A stretch of 64,000 bases of DNA from Stigmatella ashevillena (GCF_028368975.1 NZ_JAQNDM010000002.1:4830425-4894424), one strand, 5' to 3'. Positions 42,700 through 51,712 are shown, counted from the first letter of the stretch. The notes: generated from the sequence alone by a model not told the origin. Numbers and translations: made by a program.

Positions 42700-45579
42700 G
42701 TGGGTGCTCCCATGATCTGGTTTCGGCCCGCCTTCCTCCTCTTGCTGCCGCTGCTGCTCGCTTCCCCGCTCGCGCTGGCCAACAACACCGCCGACGAGGC
42801 GGATGTCGCCTTCGAGCTGGGAAACGAAGCCTACGCCCGGGGCAACTACAACGAGGCCCTGAGCGCCTACTTCACCAGCTACCGCCTGGTGCCCAACCGC
42901 AACGTCCTCTTCAACATCGCCCGCTGTTACGAGGCCCAGAACCGCCTCAACGAGGCCTACCGCTACTACGACGACCTCTCCAACGAGGCGCTCTCCAACG
43001 ACGACGCCACCGAGGTGCGGCGCGCCCTGGAGCGGCTCCGTCCCCGGGTGGCCCTGGTGCGCGTCACCACCGTCCCCGAAGGCGCCGAGGTCTATATCGA
43101 TCGCACGGACCTGGGCAGCCGGGGGCGCTCCCCCCAGACGCTCGCGCTGTCCCCCGGGCGCCACAAGGTCATGGTGAGCAAGGAGGGCTACCAGCCCGCC
43201 GAGGCCACCGTGTTCCTCGCGCGCGGCAAGCCGGTGTCCCAGGACATCGCGCTGACCCTCATCACCGGCCTCGTGGAGCTGACGGGCACCCCCGAGGGGG
43301 CCGAGGTGCGCAACGCGCCGGACGGCCCCGTGCTCACCCAGGTGCCCGGCACGCTGCGCCTACCGCCCGGCCAGCACCTGCTCTACGTCCGCGCGCCGGG
43401 CCACGCCCCCGCCCAGCTCGTCGCCGAAGTGACCGCCGATGCCACCGTGAGGGTCCCCGTGGCGCTGCGCGTTCAGGAGAAGCCCTCCGGGCGCCTCGTC
43501 GTCACCGCCAACCGCGACAACGCCAGCGTGCGCGTGGATGGGCAGCCCGCGGGCTTCACCCCCACTGTGCTCACCCTGCCCGAGGGCGAGCACACGCTGG
43601 AAGTCGAGAGCCTCGAGGTGCGCCCCCTGCGCAAGCAGGTGCACGTGGTGGCCGAGCAGGAAGTCAAAGTCCACGCCGAGCTGCGCTACATCCCCCCGCC
43701 CGTGCGCGCCGCCTCCAAGGGCCTGCTCTCCGTGGACGAGGCCCCCGCCTCCACCACCGTGCTCTCCCAGGAGGAGCTGCGCGCCTTCGGCTGGCGCACC
43801 CTGGCCGAGGCCCTGTCCGGGGTGCGCGGTTTCTTCCTCGTGGATGACCGCAACTACACCCACGTGGGCGTGCGCGGCTTCTCCCCGCCCGGAGACCTCA
43901 ACACCCGCCTGCTCATCCTCTGGGATGGCCATGCGCTGAACGACGTGTGGGCTGGCCAGGGCTACGCGGCGCACGACCTCGCGGTGGACCTGGAAGAGGT
44001 GGAGCGCATCGAGGTGGTGCGCGGCCCGGGCAGCGCCCTGTACGGCACGGGCGCCTTCTTCGCCGTCATCAACGTGGTGCCGCGCGAGTCGCTGGGCACG
44101 CGGCGCGCGGAGCTGACCGGGGCGGTGGGGGCGCTGGGCACCACCCGCGTGCACGCCACCTCGGGCTGGGACAACGGCACGGGCCGCTCGGTGCTCGTCT
44201 CCGCCGCGGGAATACACGCCCGGGGCGCGGACACCACGCCGCTCGGCCCCGGCGTCCGCGTGGTGGGGCTCGACGGGGAGCGGGCGGGCACCGCCTCCCT
44301 GCGCGCGCGCCTGGGCCACCTCACCCTGATGGCCCAGCTCCACGGCCGCCGGAAGGACATCCCCACCGGCGCCTCCCACACGGTGATCGGCGCCGAGGGC
44401 ACCCAGGTCCAGGACGTGCGCGGCTTCGCCGAGGCCCGGTATGAGCGCCCCCTGGGCGAGCGCGTCACCCTGTCCCTCCGAGGCTCGCTCGATCTGAGCC
44501 GGTACCGGGGCTACTGGATGTATTACGAGGATGCCGAGGGCTCACCCCTCACCCGGGACACCGACGCCGGCCAGGCCGAGTGGCTCTCGGCCGAGGCGCG
44601 GGTGCTGCTGAACCTGTTCGCGGGCAACCACCTCACGCTCGGCCTGGAGGGCCAGCACCAGCTGCGCATCGAGCAGGAAGTTTTTGGCGGCGAGGGCCTG
44701 CTGCCCTTGAACAAGCGCACGCTGCTGTCGCTCTACCTCCTGGACGAGTGGCGCATGCACCCGCGGCTGAGCCTGTCGGTGGGCATCCGCGTGGACCGGT
44801 ACTCGGACCTGAACACCACCCCCTTCACCCCCCGGCTGGCCGTCATCGGGCGCCCCTACGCGGTGGGCCTCACCAAGTTCGTCGTGGGCCGCGCCTTCCG
44901 CGCCCCCAACGCCTACGAGTTGTTCTACGAGGACCGGCTCGTCACCCAGCGGCCCGCGCTCGAGTTGGATCCGGAGACCATCACCACCTTCGAGCTGGAG
45001 CACTCGCACGACCTGACGGATGAGCTGCGGCTGACGCTCGCGGGCTACCACAACCGCATCTCCAACCTGGTGACGCTGGAGCAGGAGCAGCTGGGCACGC
45101 CCCAGTGCGGCGCCCCCACCGGCACCGAGCAGTGCCTCGTCTACCGCAACAACTCCGGCGAGACGCTCGCCTGGGGCGCCGAGGCCGGCATCCACTGGCA
45201 ACCGGGCCGCTACCTCCTGGTGGACGTGAGCTACTCCTATGTGACGTTGCGCAATGCCTCGGACGAGGTGCAGTCCGCCTCCCCGGCCCACATCGCCTCC
45301 GGACGCCTGCTGCTGCCCCTGGGCAACGGGGAGATGCGGCTGGCCACCCAGGCCACCTACCAGAGCACGCGCAAGAGCAGCGCCGACGGCCCCAGCGTGG
45401 GCGAGGCCGTGCTCGTCAGCTTTGGTGTCTCCGGGGACCTGGCCCGCTTCCGCTACTTCGCCGGCGTCCAGAACCTGCTGGATGAGCGGTACGCGCTTCC
45501 AGTGAGCAACGAAATCTCCACGGAACCCGTGCCCCAATACGGCCGCACCTTCACCCTTCAGCTCACGGGAGCCTTCTGA
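42700..45579 (+). CDS. TPR-PEGA-TonB-dependent receptor fusion
   Basis: A 959-residue protein with a signal peptide (RPAFLLLLPLLLASPLALA). TPR-like repeats come first (VAFELGNEAYARGNYNEALSA, about 30-110), then three PEGA repeats (VTTVPEGAEVYIDRTDLG, ELTGTPEGAEVRNA and VTANRDNASVRVDG, about 120-320). A TonB plug follows (TVLSQEELRAFGWRTLAEAL ... RIEVVRGPGSALYGTGAFFAVINV), then a 22-strand-type barrel ending in a terminal Phe (TLQLTGAF). TonB receptors import siderophores, glycans or cofactors through the outer membrane. The periplasm-facing TPR-PEGA front is unusual and may bind a partner or the wall. It is two bases from the Nudix gene downstream. The start is GTG 42700 or ATG 42712. Confidence 0.9.
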   Translation: MGAPMIWFRPAFLLLLPLLLASPLALANNTADEADVAFELGNEAYARGNYNEALSAYFTSYRLVPNRNVLFNIARCYEAQNRLNEAYRYYDDLSNEALSNDDATEVRRALERLRPRVALVRVTTVPEGAEVYIDRTDLGSRGRSPQTLALSPGRHKVMVSKEGYQPAEATVFLARGKPVSQDIALTLITGLVELTGTPEGAEVRNAPDGPVLTQVPGTLRLPPGQHLLYVRAPGHAPAQLVAEVTADATVRVPVALRVQEKPSGRLVVTANRDNASVRVDGQPAGFTPTVLTLPEGEHTLEVESLEVRPLRKQVHVVAEQEVKVHAELRYIPPPVRAASKGLLSVDEAPASTTVLSQEELRAFGWRTLAEALSGVRGFFLVDDRNYTHVGVRGFSPPGDLNTRLLILWDGHALNDVWAGQGYAAHDLAVDLEEVERIEVVRGPGSALYGTGAFFAVINVVPRESLGTRRAELTGAVGALGTTRVHATSGWDNGTGRSVLVSAAGIHARGADTTPLGPGVRVVGLDGERAGTASLRARLGHLTLMAQLHGRRKDIPTGASHTVIGAEGTQVQDVRGFAEARYERPLGERVTLSLRGSLDLSRYRGYWMYYEDAEGSPLTRDTDAGQAEWLSAEARVLLNLFAGNHLTLGLEGQHQLRIEQEVFGGEGLLPLNKRTLLSLYLLDEWRMHPRLSLSVGIRVDRYSDLNTTPFTPRLAVIGRPYAVGLTKFVVGRAFRAPNAYELFYEDRLVTQRPALELDPETITTFELEHSHDLTDELRLTLAGYHNRISNLVTLEQEQLGTPQCGAPTGTEQCLVYRNNSGETLAWGAEAGIHWQPGRYLLVDVSYSYVTLRNASDEVQSASPAHIASGRLLLPLGNGEMRLATQATYQSTRKSSADGPSVGEAVLVSFGVSGDLARFRYFAGVQNLLDERYALPVSNEISTEPVPQYGRTFTLQLTGAF

Positions 45580-45580
45580 C

Positions 45581-46099
45581 ATGCACGCCCCGCTGGAAAC
45601 CCGGAAGGTGGCACAGCAGCTCACCAACGCCCTGACCCGCGTGGCGTACCGGGGGGCCTACTCGCTGGCCATGGCGTACTGGTTCGTCCGCCGCCCCGAG
45701 GGCAGCGGCGTCCTCGTCGGCATCTGGTGTGGCCAACGCGTTCTGTTGCTCCAGAACTCGTACAAGCGCCTGTTCAGCATGCCGGGAGGCGGCGCTCACC
45801 GGGGCGAGTCCGTCCCGGAGACGGGCGCGCGCGAGCTGCGCGAGGAGGTGGGCCTCACCGTGGCGCCTGCCTCCCTGCGCGACGCCTTCGAGGTGGTGGT
45901 GTGGGAGGAGTTCAAGCGGGACCATGTCTTTTTCGTGGAACTGGACGTGGAGACTGAACCCCCGCTCACCCTCGACCAACGCGAGGTGGTTTGGGCAAAC
46001 TTCATCGATGTCCGGGACGCGTTGCGGCTGCCTCTGTCCGCCCACGTCCGTGCCTACCTCACCGACGCCGTGCGAAGACGGCCCCGCCCTCCGCCCTGA
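45581..46099 (+). CDS. Nudix hydrolase
   Basis: A 172-residue Nudix protein. The full Nudix box is present: GGAHRGE, seven residues, then RELREEVGL. The N-terminal segment before it (GVLVGIWCGQRVLLLQNSY) is the usual first strand pair. Such enzymes hydrolyse nucleoside diphosphates linked to other moieties; the substrate is not evident. It starts one base after the TonB-receptor stop and is followed after five bases by a GNAT gene, so it is probably part of a longer co-transcribed run. Confidence 0.9.
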   Translation: MHAPLETRKVAQQLTNALTRVAYRGAYSLAMAYWFVRRPEGSGVLVGIWCGQRVLLLQNSYKRLFSMPGGGAHRGESVPETGARELREEVGLTVAPASLRDAFEVVVWEEFKRDHVFFVELDVETEPPLTLDQREVVWANFIDVRDALRLPLSAHVRAYLTDAVRRRPRPPP

Positions 46100-46104
46100 A
46101 ACAC

Positions 46105-46599
46105 ATGCGCTCTCCTGCCTCTCCGCTCTCCCTGGATGCCCTCGCGCTGAGCTTCATCTCCCCCGGGCATCCTCTCTATGAGGAAGAGCTGGAACTGCGC
46201 TTCCGCGTGCTGCGCGAGCCCCTGGGTTTTCCGCGCTCCGCGGTGGCCTTTCCCTTCGAGCAGGAGAGCCTCCACCTAGTGGCCCACCAGGGAGGCACCG
46301 TGGCGGGGTGTGTCCTCTTCCACCCCGAAAGCCCCTCGGAAGGCCGCCTCTTCCAGATGGCCGTCTTGCCTGCCCTCCAAGGGCGCGGGCTGGGGGCGCG
46401 GCTCGTCTCCGGGCTCGAGGCGGAGCTGCCGCGGCGCGGCATGCGCTCCGTCCACCTCCATGCGCGCGCCCCCGTGGTCCCTTTCTATGAGCGCCTGGGC
46501 TACACCGTCTTCGGTGAGCCTTTCACGGAAGTGAACATTCCCCATCGGCACATGCGCAAGTCGCTGCCATCCTCTATCCTCGGTGGCCTGGAGGCGTAA
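46105..46599 (+). CDS. GNAT-family N-acetyltransferase
   Basis: A 164-residue GNAT protein. The acetyl-CoA motif is MAVLPALQGRGLGARLVSGL and the fold ends with APVVPFYERLGYTVFGEPF. ElaA-like proteins share this ending. The substrate is unknown. ATG 46105 lies five bases after the Nudix stop, and the next gene begins six bases after its stop. I reject a longer reading that starts inside the Nudix gene. Confidence 0.88.
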   Translation: MRSPASPLSLDALALSFISPGHPLYEEELELRFRVLREPLGFPRSAVAFPFEQESLHLVAHQGGTVAGCVLFHPESPSEGRLFQMAVLPALQGRGLGARLVSGLEAELPRRGMRSVHLHARAPVVPFYERLGYTVFGEPFTEVNIPHRHMRKSLPSSILGGLEA

Positions 46600-46605
46600 G
46601 GCGCA

Positions 46606-47394
46606 ATGACGGGCACCCCAGAGCGCGAACTGGCAACGCGTGCACGAGACTTCCTCGAGCTGCACGAGCGGATCCACCGCGTCGAGGACGCGCGCGCGCA
46701 GCAGGCGCTGCTCGAACAACTCCAACACCCGTCCCGCCCCTTCATCGTCTCCTTCGTCAACGCGCACGCGGCCAACCTGGGGTGGAACACGCCGGCCATG
46801 CTGGAAAGCCTGCTGAGATCGGATCTGCTGCTGCGCGATGGCATCGGCGTGAAGCTGGGGCTCCAGGCCTTCGGGCAGCCGCCCGGGCTGAACATGAACG
46901 GCACCGACTTCATCCCGCGCATCGCCCACGCCTACCGGGGCCGCCGCGCCGCGCTCTTCGGCACCAAGTCCCCCTGGCTGGACACCGCGCGGCAGAAGCT
47001 GGAGGACGCGGGGCTCCTCGTCGTGGCCTGCCACGATGGCTTCTCCCCGCCGGAGACGTACCTGGAGCTGGCCGCCGAAACGAAGCCGGAGCTCATCCTG
47101 CTCGCCATGGGCATGCCCAAGCAGGAGGACATCGCGGTGCGCCTGCGCGAGCGCCTCACGCACCCGGTGCTCATCGTCAACGGCGGCGCCATCCTCGACT
47201 TCCTCGGAGGCAAGGTCTCCCGGGCACCCCCCATGCTCCGCACGCTCGGCCTGGAGTGGATGTACCGCCTCTATTTGGAGCCGCAAAGGCTCGCTCGCCG
47301 GTATCTTCTCGGAATACCGGTCTTCTTCTCACACGTGGCCGTCACCCGGTTGGTTGATCCCCAAACGTCCAAGGGCCAGAAAGGGTCAATCTGA
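46606..47394 (+). CDS. WecG/TagA/CpsF-family glycosyltransferase (GT26)
   Basis: A 262-residue GT26 protein. Family blocks visible are IVSFVNAHAANLGWNT, RDGIGVKLGLQAFG, NMNGTDFIPRI, LLAMGMPKQE and NGGAILDFLGGKVSRAPPM. The basic end EWMYRLYLEPQRLARRYLLG is the membrane-association region. These enzymes add a ManNAc-type sugar to a lipid-linked precursor in enterobacterial common antigen, teichoic acid or exopolysaccharide synthesis. The acyltransferase 3 gene follows within 106 bases, so the pair may build or decorate a surface polysaccharide. Confidence 0.92.
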   Translation: MTGTPERELATRARDFLELHERIHRVEDARAQQALLEQLQHPSRPFIVSFVNAHAANLGWNTPAMLESLLRSDLLLRDGIGVKLGLQAFGQPPGLNMNGTDFIPRIAHAYRGRRAALFGTKSPWLDTARQKLEDAGLLVVACHDGFSPPETYLELAAETKPELILLAMGMPKQEDIAVRLRERLTHPVLIVNGGAILDFLGGKVSRAPPMLRTLGLEWMYRLYLEPQRLARRYLLGIPVFFSHVAVTRLVDPQTSKGQKGSI

Positions 47395-47500
47395 GAGCCT
47401 CCCTCCCCATTGTGTACGGCTTCCCCTCACACGAGCGACCCACCCTTCGGAGTGGGGGGCTTGTGGTGCGCGAAGAAGTGCGCGTTCCTTGAGAGCGGCC

Positions 47501-48664
47501 ATGGCCTTCGATCGCGCCCATGCGGAATTCCTGAGCACCCGTCACTTCCCAGGACTGGATGGACTGCGCTGCTTGAGCGTCCTCCTGGTGGTGGCGTACC
47601 ACGTCTCCGGCCAGCACTCGGGCCTGCTGGGGCGTGGCTACCTGGGTGTCTCGCTCTTCTTCGCCATCAGTGGCTTCCTCATCACCACGCTGCTGTTGCG
47701 TGAGCGCGATGGGCACGGCCGCATCTCCCTGGCCCGCTTCTATGGCCGACGCGCGCTGCGCATCTTCCCGCTCTACTACGCGGTGATCGCCGTGTACGTG
47801 GTGACGGTGCTGATCCTGGAGAAGGGCGTCCTGGAGAAGGCCGAGTTCTTCGGCAACCTGCCGGCCTTCCTCACGTACACCTCCAACTGGTTCGTGCCGC
47901 TGGTGCCGGACAAGCGCATCATCTTCTACTTCGCCTGGTCGCTGGCCACCGAGGAACAGTTCTATTTGATCTGGCCCGGGGTAATGCGCGTGGCGCGCCG
48001 CTGGGGGGCCCCGGCCTTCATGGGGGTGCTGCTCACCGTGTCGCTCATTGCGCCGTGGGCGGTGGAGACGGGCCGACTCGACGGGGGACCGCTCTGGGTG
48101 CGGATCCTCGCCAGCTTCTCCCCGGCCATCTGCCTGGGCTGTCTGGCCGCGTACACCGTGCACTCGCGCGCGGGCTTCGCATGGGTGTACCGGGCGCTGG
48201 GAGCGCCGTGGTGTGCCCCGGCGCTCCTGGTCCTCGTGCTGGCCGCCGTGTCCACGGATGGGACGGCCTTCTGGCTCACCTCGCTGGTGATGACGGCGCT
48301 GGTGGTGGCCTGCTGCCTGCGCAATGATCACCTGCTCATGCCGCTGCTCACCCTGGCGCCGGTGCGCTACATCGGGATGATCAGCTACGGCATCTACCTG
48401 ATGCACATGCTGGCGCTGAACACGGTGCGGCGCGCGCTGCCGGGCCAGGGCTTCACCATCTACTTCCTGCTGACCATCGCCCTGAGCGTGGTGGGTGCGG
48501 GCCTGAGCTACCGCTACTTCGAGAGCCGCTTCCTGCGCATCAAGCAGCGCCTGACACTGGAGCCCAAATCCCCGGCCGGCCCCGCCCCGGAGAAGCACGT
48601 CCAGGCCGCGGTGACATCGCGGCCTCCGCCCTCGACCGCGCCTGCCTCGAATCCCGTGCCGTGA
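47501..48664 (+). CDS. Acyltransferase 3 family membrane protein
   Basis: A 387-residue integral membrane acyltransferase (OafA/YrhL type) with about ten hydrophobic helices. The family opening FPGLDGLRCLSVLLVVAYHV carries the catalytic His. GYLGVSLFFAISGFLIT and RFYGRRALRIFPLYY follow, and WSLATEEQFYLIWP is the next conserved block. A Pro-rich cytoplasmic tail ends the protein. Such enzymes O-acetylate or succinylate surface polysaccharides, lipids or antibiotics. It follows the GT26 gene, consistent with glycan modification. Nothing upstream supports a longer start. Confidence 0.92.
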   Translation: MAFDRAHAEFLSTRHFPGLDGLRCLSVLLVVAYHVSGQHSGLLGRGYLGVSLFFAISGFLITTLLLRERDGHGRISLARFYGRRALRIFPLYYAVIAVYVVTVLILEKGVLEKAEFFGNLPAFLTYTSNWFVPLVPDKRIIFYFAWSLATEEQFYLIWPGVMRVARRWGAPAFMGVLLTVSLIAPWAVETGRLDGGPLWVRILASFSPAICLGCLAAYTVHSRAGFAWVYRALGAPWCAPALLVLVLAAVSTDGTAFWLTSLVMTALVVACCLRNDHLLMPLLTLAPVRYIGMISYGIYLMHMLALNTVRRALPGQGFTIYFLLTIALSVVGAGLSYRYFESRFLRIKQRLTLEPKSPAGPAPEKHVQAAVTSRPPPSTAPASNPVP

Positions 48665-48720
48665 ACCCCGAGCGCCCCCCTCCGCACCGTCCAAGGTAGA
48701 GTGAGGGGGGCAGCGCGGAG

Positions 48721-48762
48721 CGCTCGGGGAGACCCGCTCGGGGAGGCCCGCTCGGGGAGAAA
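48721..48762 (+). repeat. Three 14-base tandem repeats carrying GGGGAG motifs just before a start codon
   Basis: CGCTCGGGGAGACC, CGCTCGGGGAGGCC and CGCTCGGGGAGAAA follow one another with no gap. The last copy stands directly before the ATG of the HD-domain gene at 48765 and supplies its Shine-Dalgarno (GGGGAG). The other copies put two more such motifs further upstream. Confidence 0.8.
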
Positions 48763-48764
48763 CT

Positions 48765-49382
48765 ATGGTGGCTGAGAATCAGGTCCCGTTGCACGGCAGC
48801 GGCATGCAGCAGATCGTCGGCTTCATCCTGGAGTTGGACAAGCTCAAGGGGGTGACGCGCAAGACCCGGCCGCTGGGCCTTGCGCGCTATGAGAACTCCG
48901 CCGAGCACAGCTGGCAGATCGCGATGCTGGCCGCCTCCCTGGCGCACCATGCCGACACGGCCCTGAATGTCCCGCACGTGGTCAGCATGCTGCTGGTGCA
49001 CGACATTGGCGAGATCGACACCGGGGACACCCTGGCCTATGCCGAGGGCGGCTGGGACGAGCGCAAGGCGGCCGAGCGGGCGGCGGTGAAGCGGATTTTC
49101 GGACTGCTGCCAGAAGCCCAGGGGGCCGCCTTCCTGGCGTTGTGGGAAGAGTTCGAGCGCGGCGACACGCCGGAAGCCCGCTTCGCCCATGCTGTGGACC
49201 GGGCCATGCCGGTCTTGCTGAACCTGGCCAACGAGGGGCAGAGCTGGCGCGAGAACGGCATCAGCCATGAGCGCGTCGTCCGCCGCATCGCCCCGCCGAT
49301 CCAGGCGGGCTGCCCGGCCCTGTGGGAGTATCTGGAAGTCCGCCTCGAAGAGGCTCGCCAGAAGGGCTGGTTCGGCGCCTGA
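48765..49382 (+). CDS. HD-domain nucleotidase-like phosphohydrolase
   Basis: A 205-residue HD-domain protein of the YfbR/5'-deoxynucleotidase-like type. The signature ENSAEHSWQIAMLA gives the first His, LLVHDIGEIDTGD the HD pair, and AHAVDRAMPVL the last Asp. Such proteins remove phosphate from (deoxy)nucleoside monophosphates. The ATG follows the third copy of a 14-base repeat. Its stop and the next start share one base (TGATG), so it is coupled to a Nudix hydrolase, a sensible pairing for nucleotide clean-up. Confidence 0.9.
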   Translation: MVAENQVPLHGSGMQQIVGFILELDKLKGVTRKTRPLGLARYENSAEHSWQIAMLAASLAHHADTALNVPHVVSMLLVHDIGEIDTGDTLAYAEGGWDERKAAERAAVKRIFGLLPEAQGAAFLALWEEFERGDTPEARFAHAVDRAMPVLLNLANEGQSWRENGISHERVVRRIAPPIQAGCPALWEYLEVRLEEARQKGWFGA

Positions 49383-49783
49383 TGCCCCCCTCCATCGACA
49401 AGATCGCCTGGATCCACCTCGCCAACGGTCGCATCCTGACCGCCCGCTCCAAGGGAAAGGACACCTATTACCTGCCTGGAGGAAAAAGGGATCCGGGCGA
49501 GACGGACCTCGACACCCTCGCGCGGGAAATCGAGGAGGAACTGTCGGTTCGCATCAAGCCCGAAACCATCTCGCACCTCGGCACGTTCGAAGCCCAGGCC
49601 CACGGCAAGGCGGACGGGGTCCAGGTCCGGATGGCCTGCTACACGGCGGACTTCGACGGAGAGCTGAAGCCCGCCTCGGAGATCGAGGAATTGGCCTGGC
49701 TGACCTACGCGGACCGAGACCGTGTCTCCTTGGTCAGCCAGATCATCTTCGAGAAGCTCCGGGAGCTGAAACAGCTGTCCTGA
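49382..49783 (+). CDS. Nudix hydrolase
   Basis: A 133-residue Nudix protein. The box is GGKRDPGE, seven residues, then REIEEELSV. The opening DKIAWIHLANGRILTARSKG and the YYLPGGK strand fit small MutT-like enzymes. It overlaps the HD-domain gene by one base, which suggests fixed stoichiometry. The ending (SLVSQIIFEKLRELKQL) is helical. The convergent GNAT gene lies 17 bases away. Confidence 0.92.
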   Translation: MPPSIDKIAWIHLANGRILTARSKGKDTYYLPGGKRDPGETDLDTLAREIEEELSVRIKPETISHLGTFEAQAHGKADGVQVRMACYTADFDGELKPASEIEELAWLTYADRDRVSLVSQIIFEKLRELKQLS

Positions 49784-49800
49784 CGCTCCGTCTCCTCCCT

Positions 49801-50310
49801 TTAGAAGTCGCGCGCCAACAGCTTCACGGGCTCCGCCCCTGCGGAGAGCGTCATCAGCCGCTCGAACCTCAAGCCCAGCTTTTCGAGCAACTGGATCGAT
49901 CGGTCATTGTCGGGGGAGGCGATCGCCACGAGGCGCTTCAGGCCCAGGGACTCATGCCCATACGCCACCACCGCCGAGGCCGCTTCGTAGGCATATCCCT
50001 TGCCCCAGAAGCCGGGAAGAAAGGCGAAGCCAATGTCCACATCCGGCAAGGCGTCTCTCTTGATCAGCCCACAGAGCCCGATGGACTGGCCATCCTCTTT
50101 CAGTCCCACCCGGTACAGGCCGAAGCCGAGCCGGGCGTACATCTCGAGCGGCCCCTTGAGCAGATAGCCCCGTGCATCGTCGAGGGTCCTCACGCCCTTG
50201 TCGCCGATGAACCGCAGCCACGAGGGCTCATTCACCAGCTTCAAGATGAACCCAGCATCCTCGAGGGAAAGCCTGCGGAGGATCAGCCGGTCTGTTTCCA
50301 AGACTTTCAT
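49801..50310 (-). CDS. GNAT-family acetyltransferase (RimJ/RimL-like)
   Basis: A 169-residue protein of the Acetyltransf_3 type. It opens METDRLILRRLSLEDAGFI-like (here KVLETDRLILRRLSLED) and has DIGFAFLPGFWGKGYAYEAA as the acetyl-CoA loop and ASPDNDRSIQLLEKLGLRFE near the end. Such enzymes acetylate ribosomal-protein N-termini, antibiotics or small amines. The ATG at 50310 begins the conserved domain; an upstream reading adds 35 unrelated residues. It is divergent from the nucleotidyltransferase pair. Confidence 0.87.
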   Translation of the reverse strand: MKVLETDRLILRRLSLEDAGFILKLVNEPSWLRFIGDKGVRTLDDARGYLLKGPLEMYARLGFGLYRVGLKEDGQSIGLCGLIKRDALPDVDIGFAFLPGFWGKGYAYEAASAVVAYGHESLGLKRLVAIASPDNDRSIQLLEKLGLRFERLMTLSAGAEPVKLLARDF

Positions 50311-50401
50311 TTCGGATTCCAAGCGCACCTCGTACCGGGGGACTGTCAGGGATGGGCCTCTACCACGTCCCTGGCCCTCCGCCCTCCTCCAGGAGAAACG
50401 A

Positions 50402-51712
50402 ATGACCCGAGACACCTCACCGCCCGGGCAAGACCGCTCCGAAACGCCCGCCCGGCCCCGGGGCTACGAACAGGTAGACCGGCTCTCCGTGCCGCTGCCT
50501 CACGGCACCGAAGTGACGACGCGCGTGGAGCGGCTCGCCGGAGAGCGGCGCATCCCCCAGGGCGTGGTGGGCCGCGTGGCGCGCGCCCGCGACGGAGGCT
50601 TCGATGTGCAGATCGTCGGCGTGGGCGAACTCTGGTACGCCCGGGACGAGTTGGTGCCCCGCAAGCCGGGCCAGCTCCAGTTCGCGCTCCGGCGCGCCGC
50701 CACCTGGGACGCCCTGCGCCCCTGCGTGGTGCTGGAGACCCTCGTGGGCTCTCACGCCTGGGGGCTCGCCAACGAGGCCTCCGACATCGACACGCGCGGC
50801 GTCTTTGGCCTTCCCCTGCCCTGGCACTTCGGACTCGCGGACAAGGCGAAGGACCTCGTCAGCGCGGATGGCAGCCACACCTTCTGGGAGTTCTCCAAGG
50901 CGGTGGAGCAGGCCCTGCGCGCTGACCCCAACACGCTGGAGATGCTCTTCGTCCCCAGTGCGCGTGCCTTGGATGTGCTCGGCGAGTGGTTGCTCGCCGA
51001 GCGCGAGGCCTTCGTGTCCAAGGCCCTCTTCGGCAGCTTCGGACGCTATGCCATGAGCCAGCTCGACAAGCTCACCCGCAGCCAGCGGCTCGCCGAGCAC
51101 CGGGACCTCGTGCTCGCGTGGTTGTGCGAGGAGCCCGCGCCGTCGCTCGACGAGGTGGCCCGGAGGCTGTCCGCCATCTCTCCGCGCACCGCGCCGACCC
51201 CCGAGGACGCGCTGCTCTCGGCCAAGACGTACCTCAAGCAGCTCTACCGCTCGCTGTCGGACCAGGGCCTCATCGAAGCCAACGACTTCGCCGCCCTCAT
51301 CCGGTACGCGCGCGGCGGGGGTCAGCGGCCTCCCAGCGCCCGCGAGCTGCGGCCGAAGAACGCGTACAACCTCTTGCGCTTGGTGGTGCTCGCCACCGGC
51401 TGGTTGAAGGAGGGCGTCCCCACCTTCGAGGTGTCCGGCGCCATCAAGGCCCGCCTGCTGGACATCAAGGCGGGACACGTCCCGCTGGAGGACGTGCTGC
51501 GCGACGCCGAGGCACTCGCCCCGGAACTGGAGGAAGCCCACCGCCTCAGTGCGCTCCCCGCGCTGCCAGACTACGGACGCGCGGACCGGCTGCTGCGCCG
51601 GGCCGGAGAGGAGCTGGCGCGGCGCTGGGTGTTGCAGGAGCCCGGACCGCTGGGACGGGAGGCGCCCTCGCCTCCGGTCTTCGAAGACAAGGAAAAGGAA
51701 GAGGAATCATGA
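50402..51712 (+). CDS. COG3541-type nucleotidyltransferase with N-terminal SH3-like extension
   Basis: A 436-residue predicted nucleotidyltransferase. The NTase motif is VGSHAWGLANEASDIDTRGV (GSxxxG then DxD), followed by FWEFSKAVEQALRADPNTLEMLF, typical of COG3541/YcgL-like proteins. An N-terminal part of about 90 residues reads like a small beta-barrel (GVVGRVARARDGGFDVQIVGVG). The last third is helical. AGGAG precedes the ATG. Its stop overlaps the start of a second COG3541-type gene (ATGA), so both are made together. The substrate is unknown; relatives have been discussed as RNA-repair or RNA-modifying enzymes, and I cannot test that here. Confidence 0.83.
   Translation: MTRDTSPPGQDRSETPARPRGYEQVDRLSVPLPHGTEVTTRVERLAGERRIPQGVVGRVARARDGGFDVQIVGVGELWYARDELVPRKPGQLQFALRRAATWDALRPCVVLETLVGSHAWGLANEASDIDTRGVFGLPLPWHFGLADKAKDLVSADGSHTFWEFSKAVEQALRADPNTLEMLFVPSARALDVLGEWLLAEREAFVSKALFGSFGRYAMSQLDKLTRSQRLAEHRDLVLAWLCEEPAPSLDEVARRLSAISPRTAPTPEDALLSAKTYLKQLYRSLSDQGLIEANDFAALIRYARGGGQRPPSARELRPKNAYNLLRLVVLATGWLKEGVPTFEVSGAIKARLLDIKAGHVPLEDVLRDAEALAPELEEAHRLSALPALPDYGRADRLLRRAGEELARRWVLQEPGPLGREAPSPPVFEDKEKEEES

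Noticed and set aside
47395-47500. A terminator or small RNA between the GT26 and acyltransferase genes
   Set aside because: Short GC stems (CCCACC/GGTGGG-like) can be drawn, but they are imperfect and have no T-tract, which is expected by chance at this G+C.
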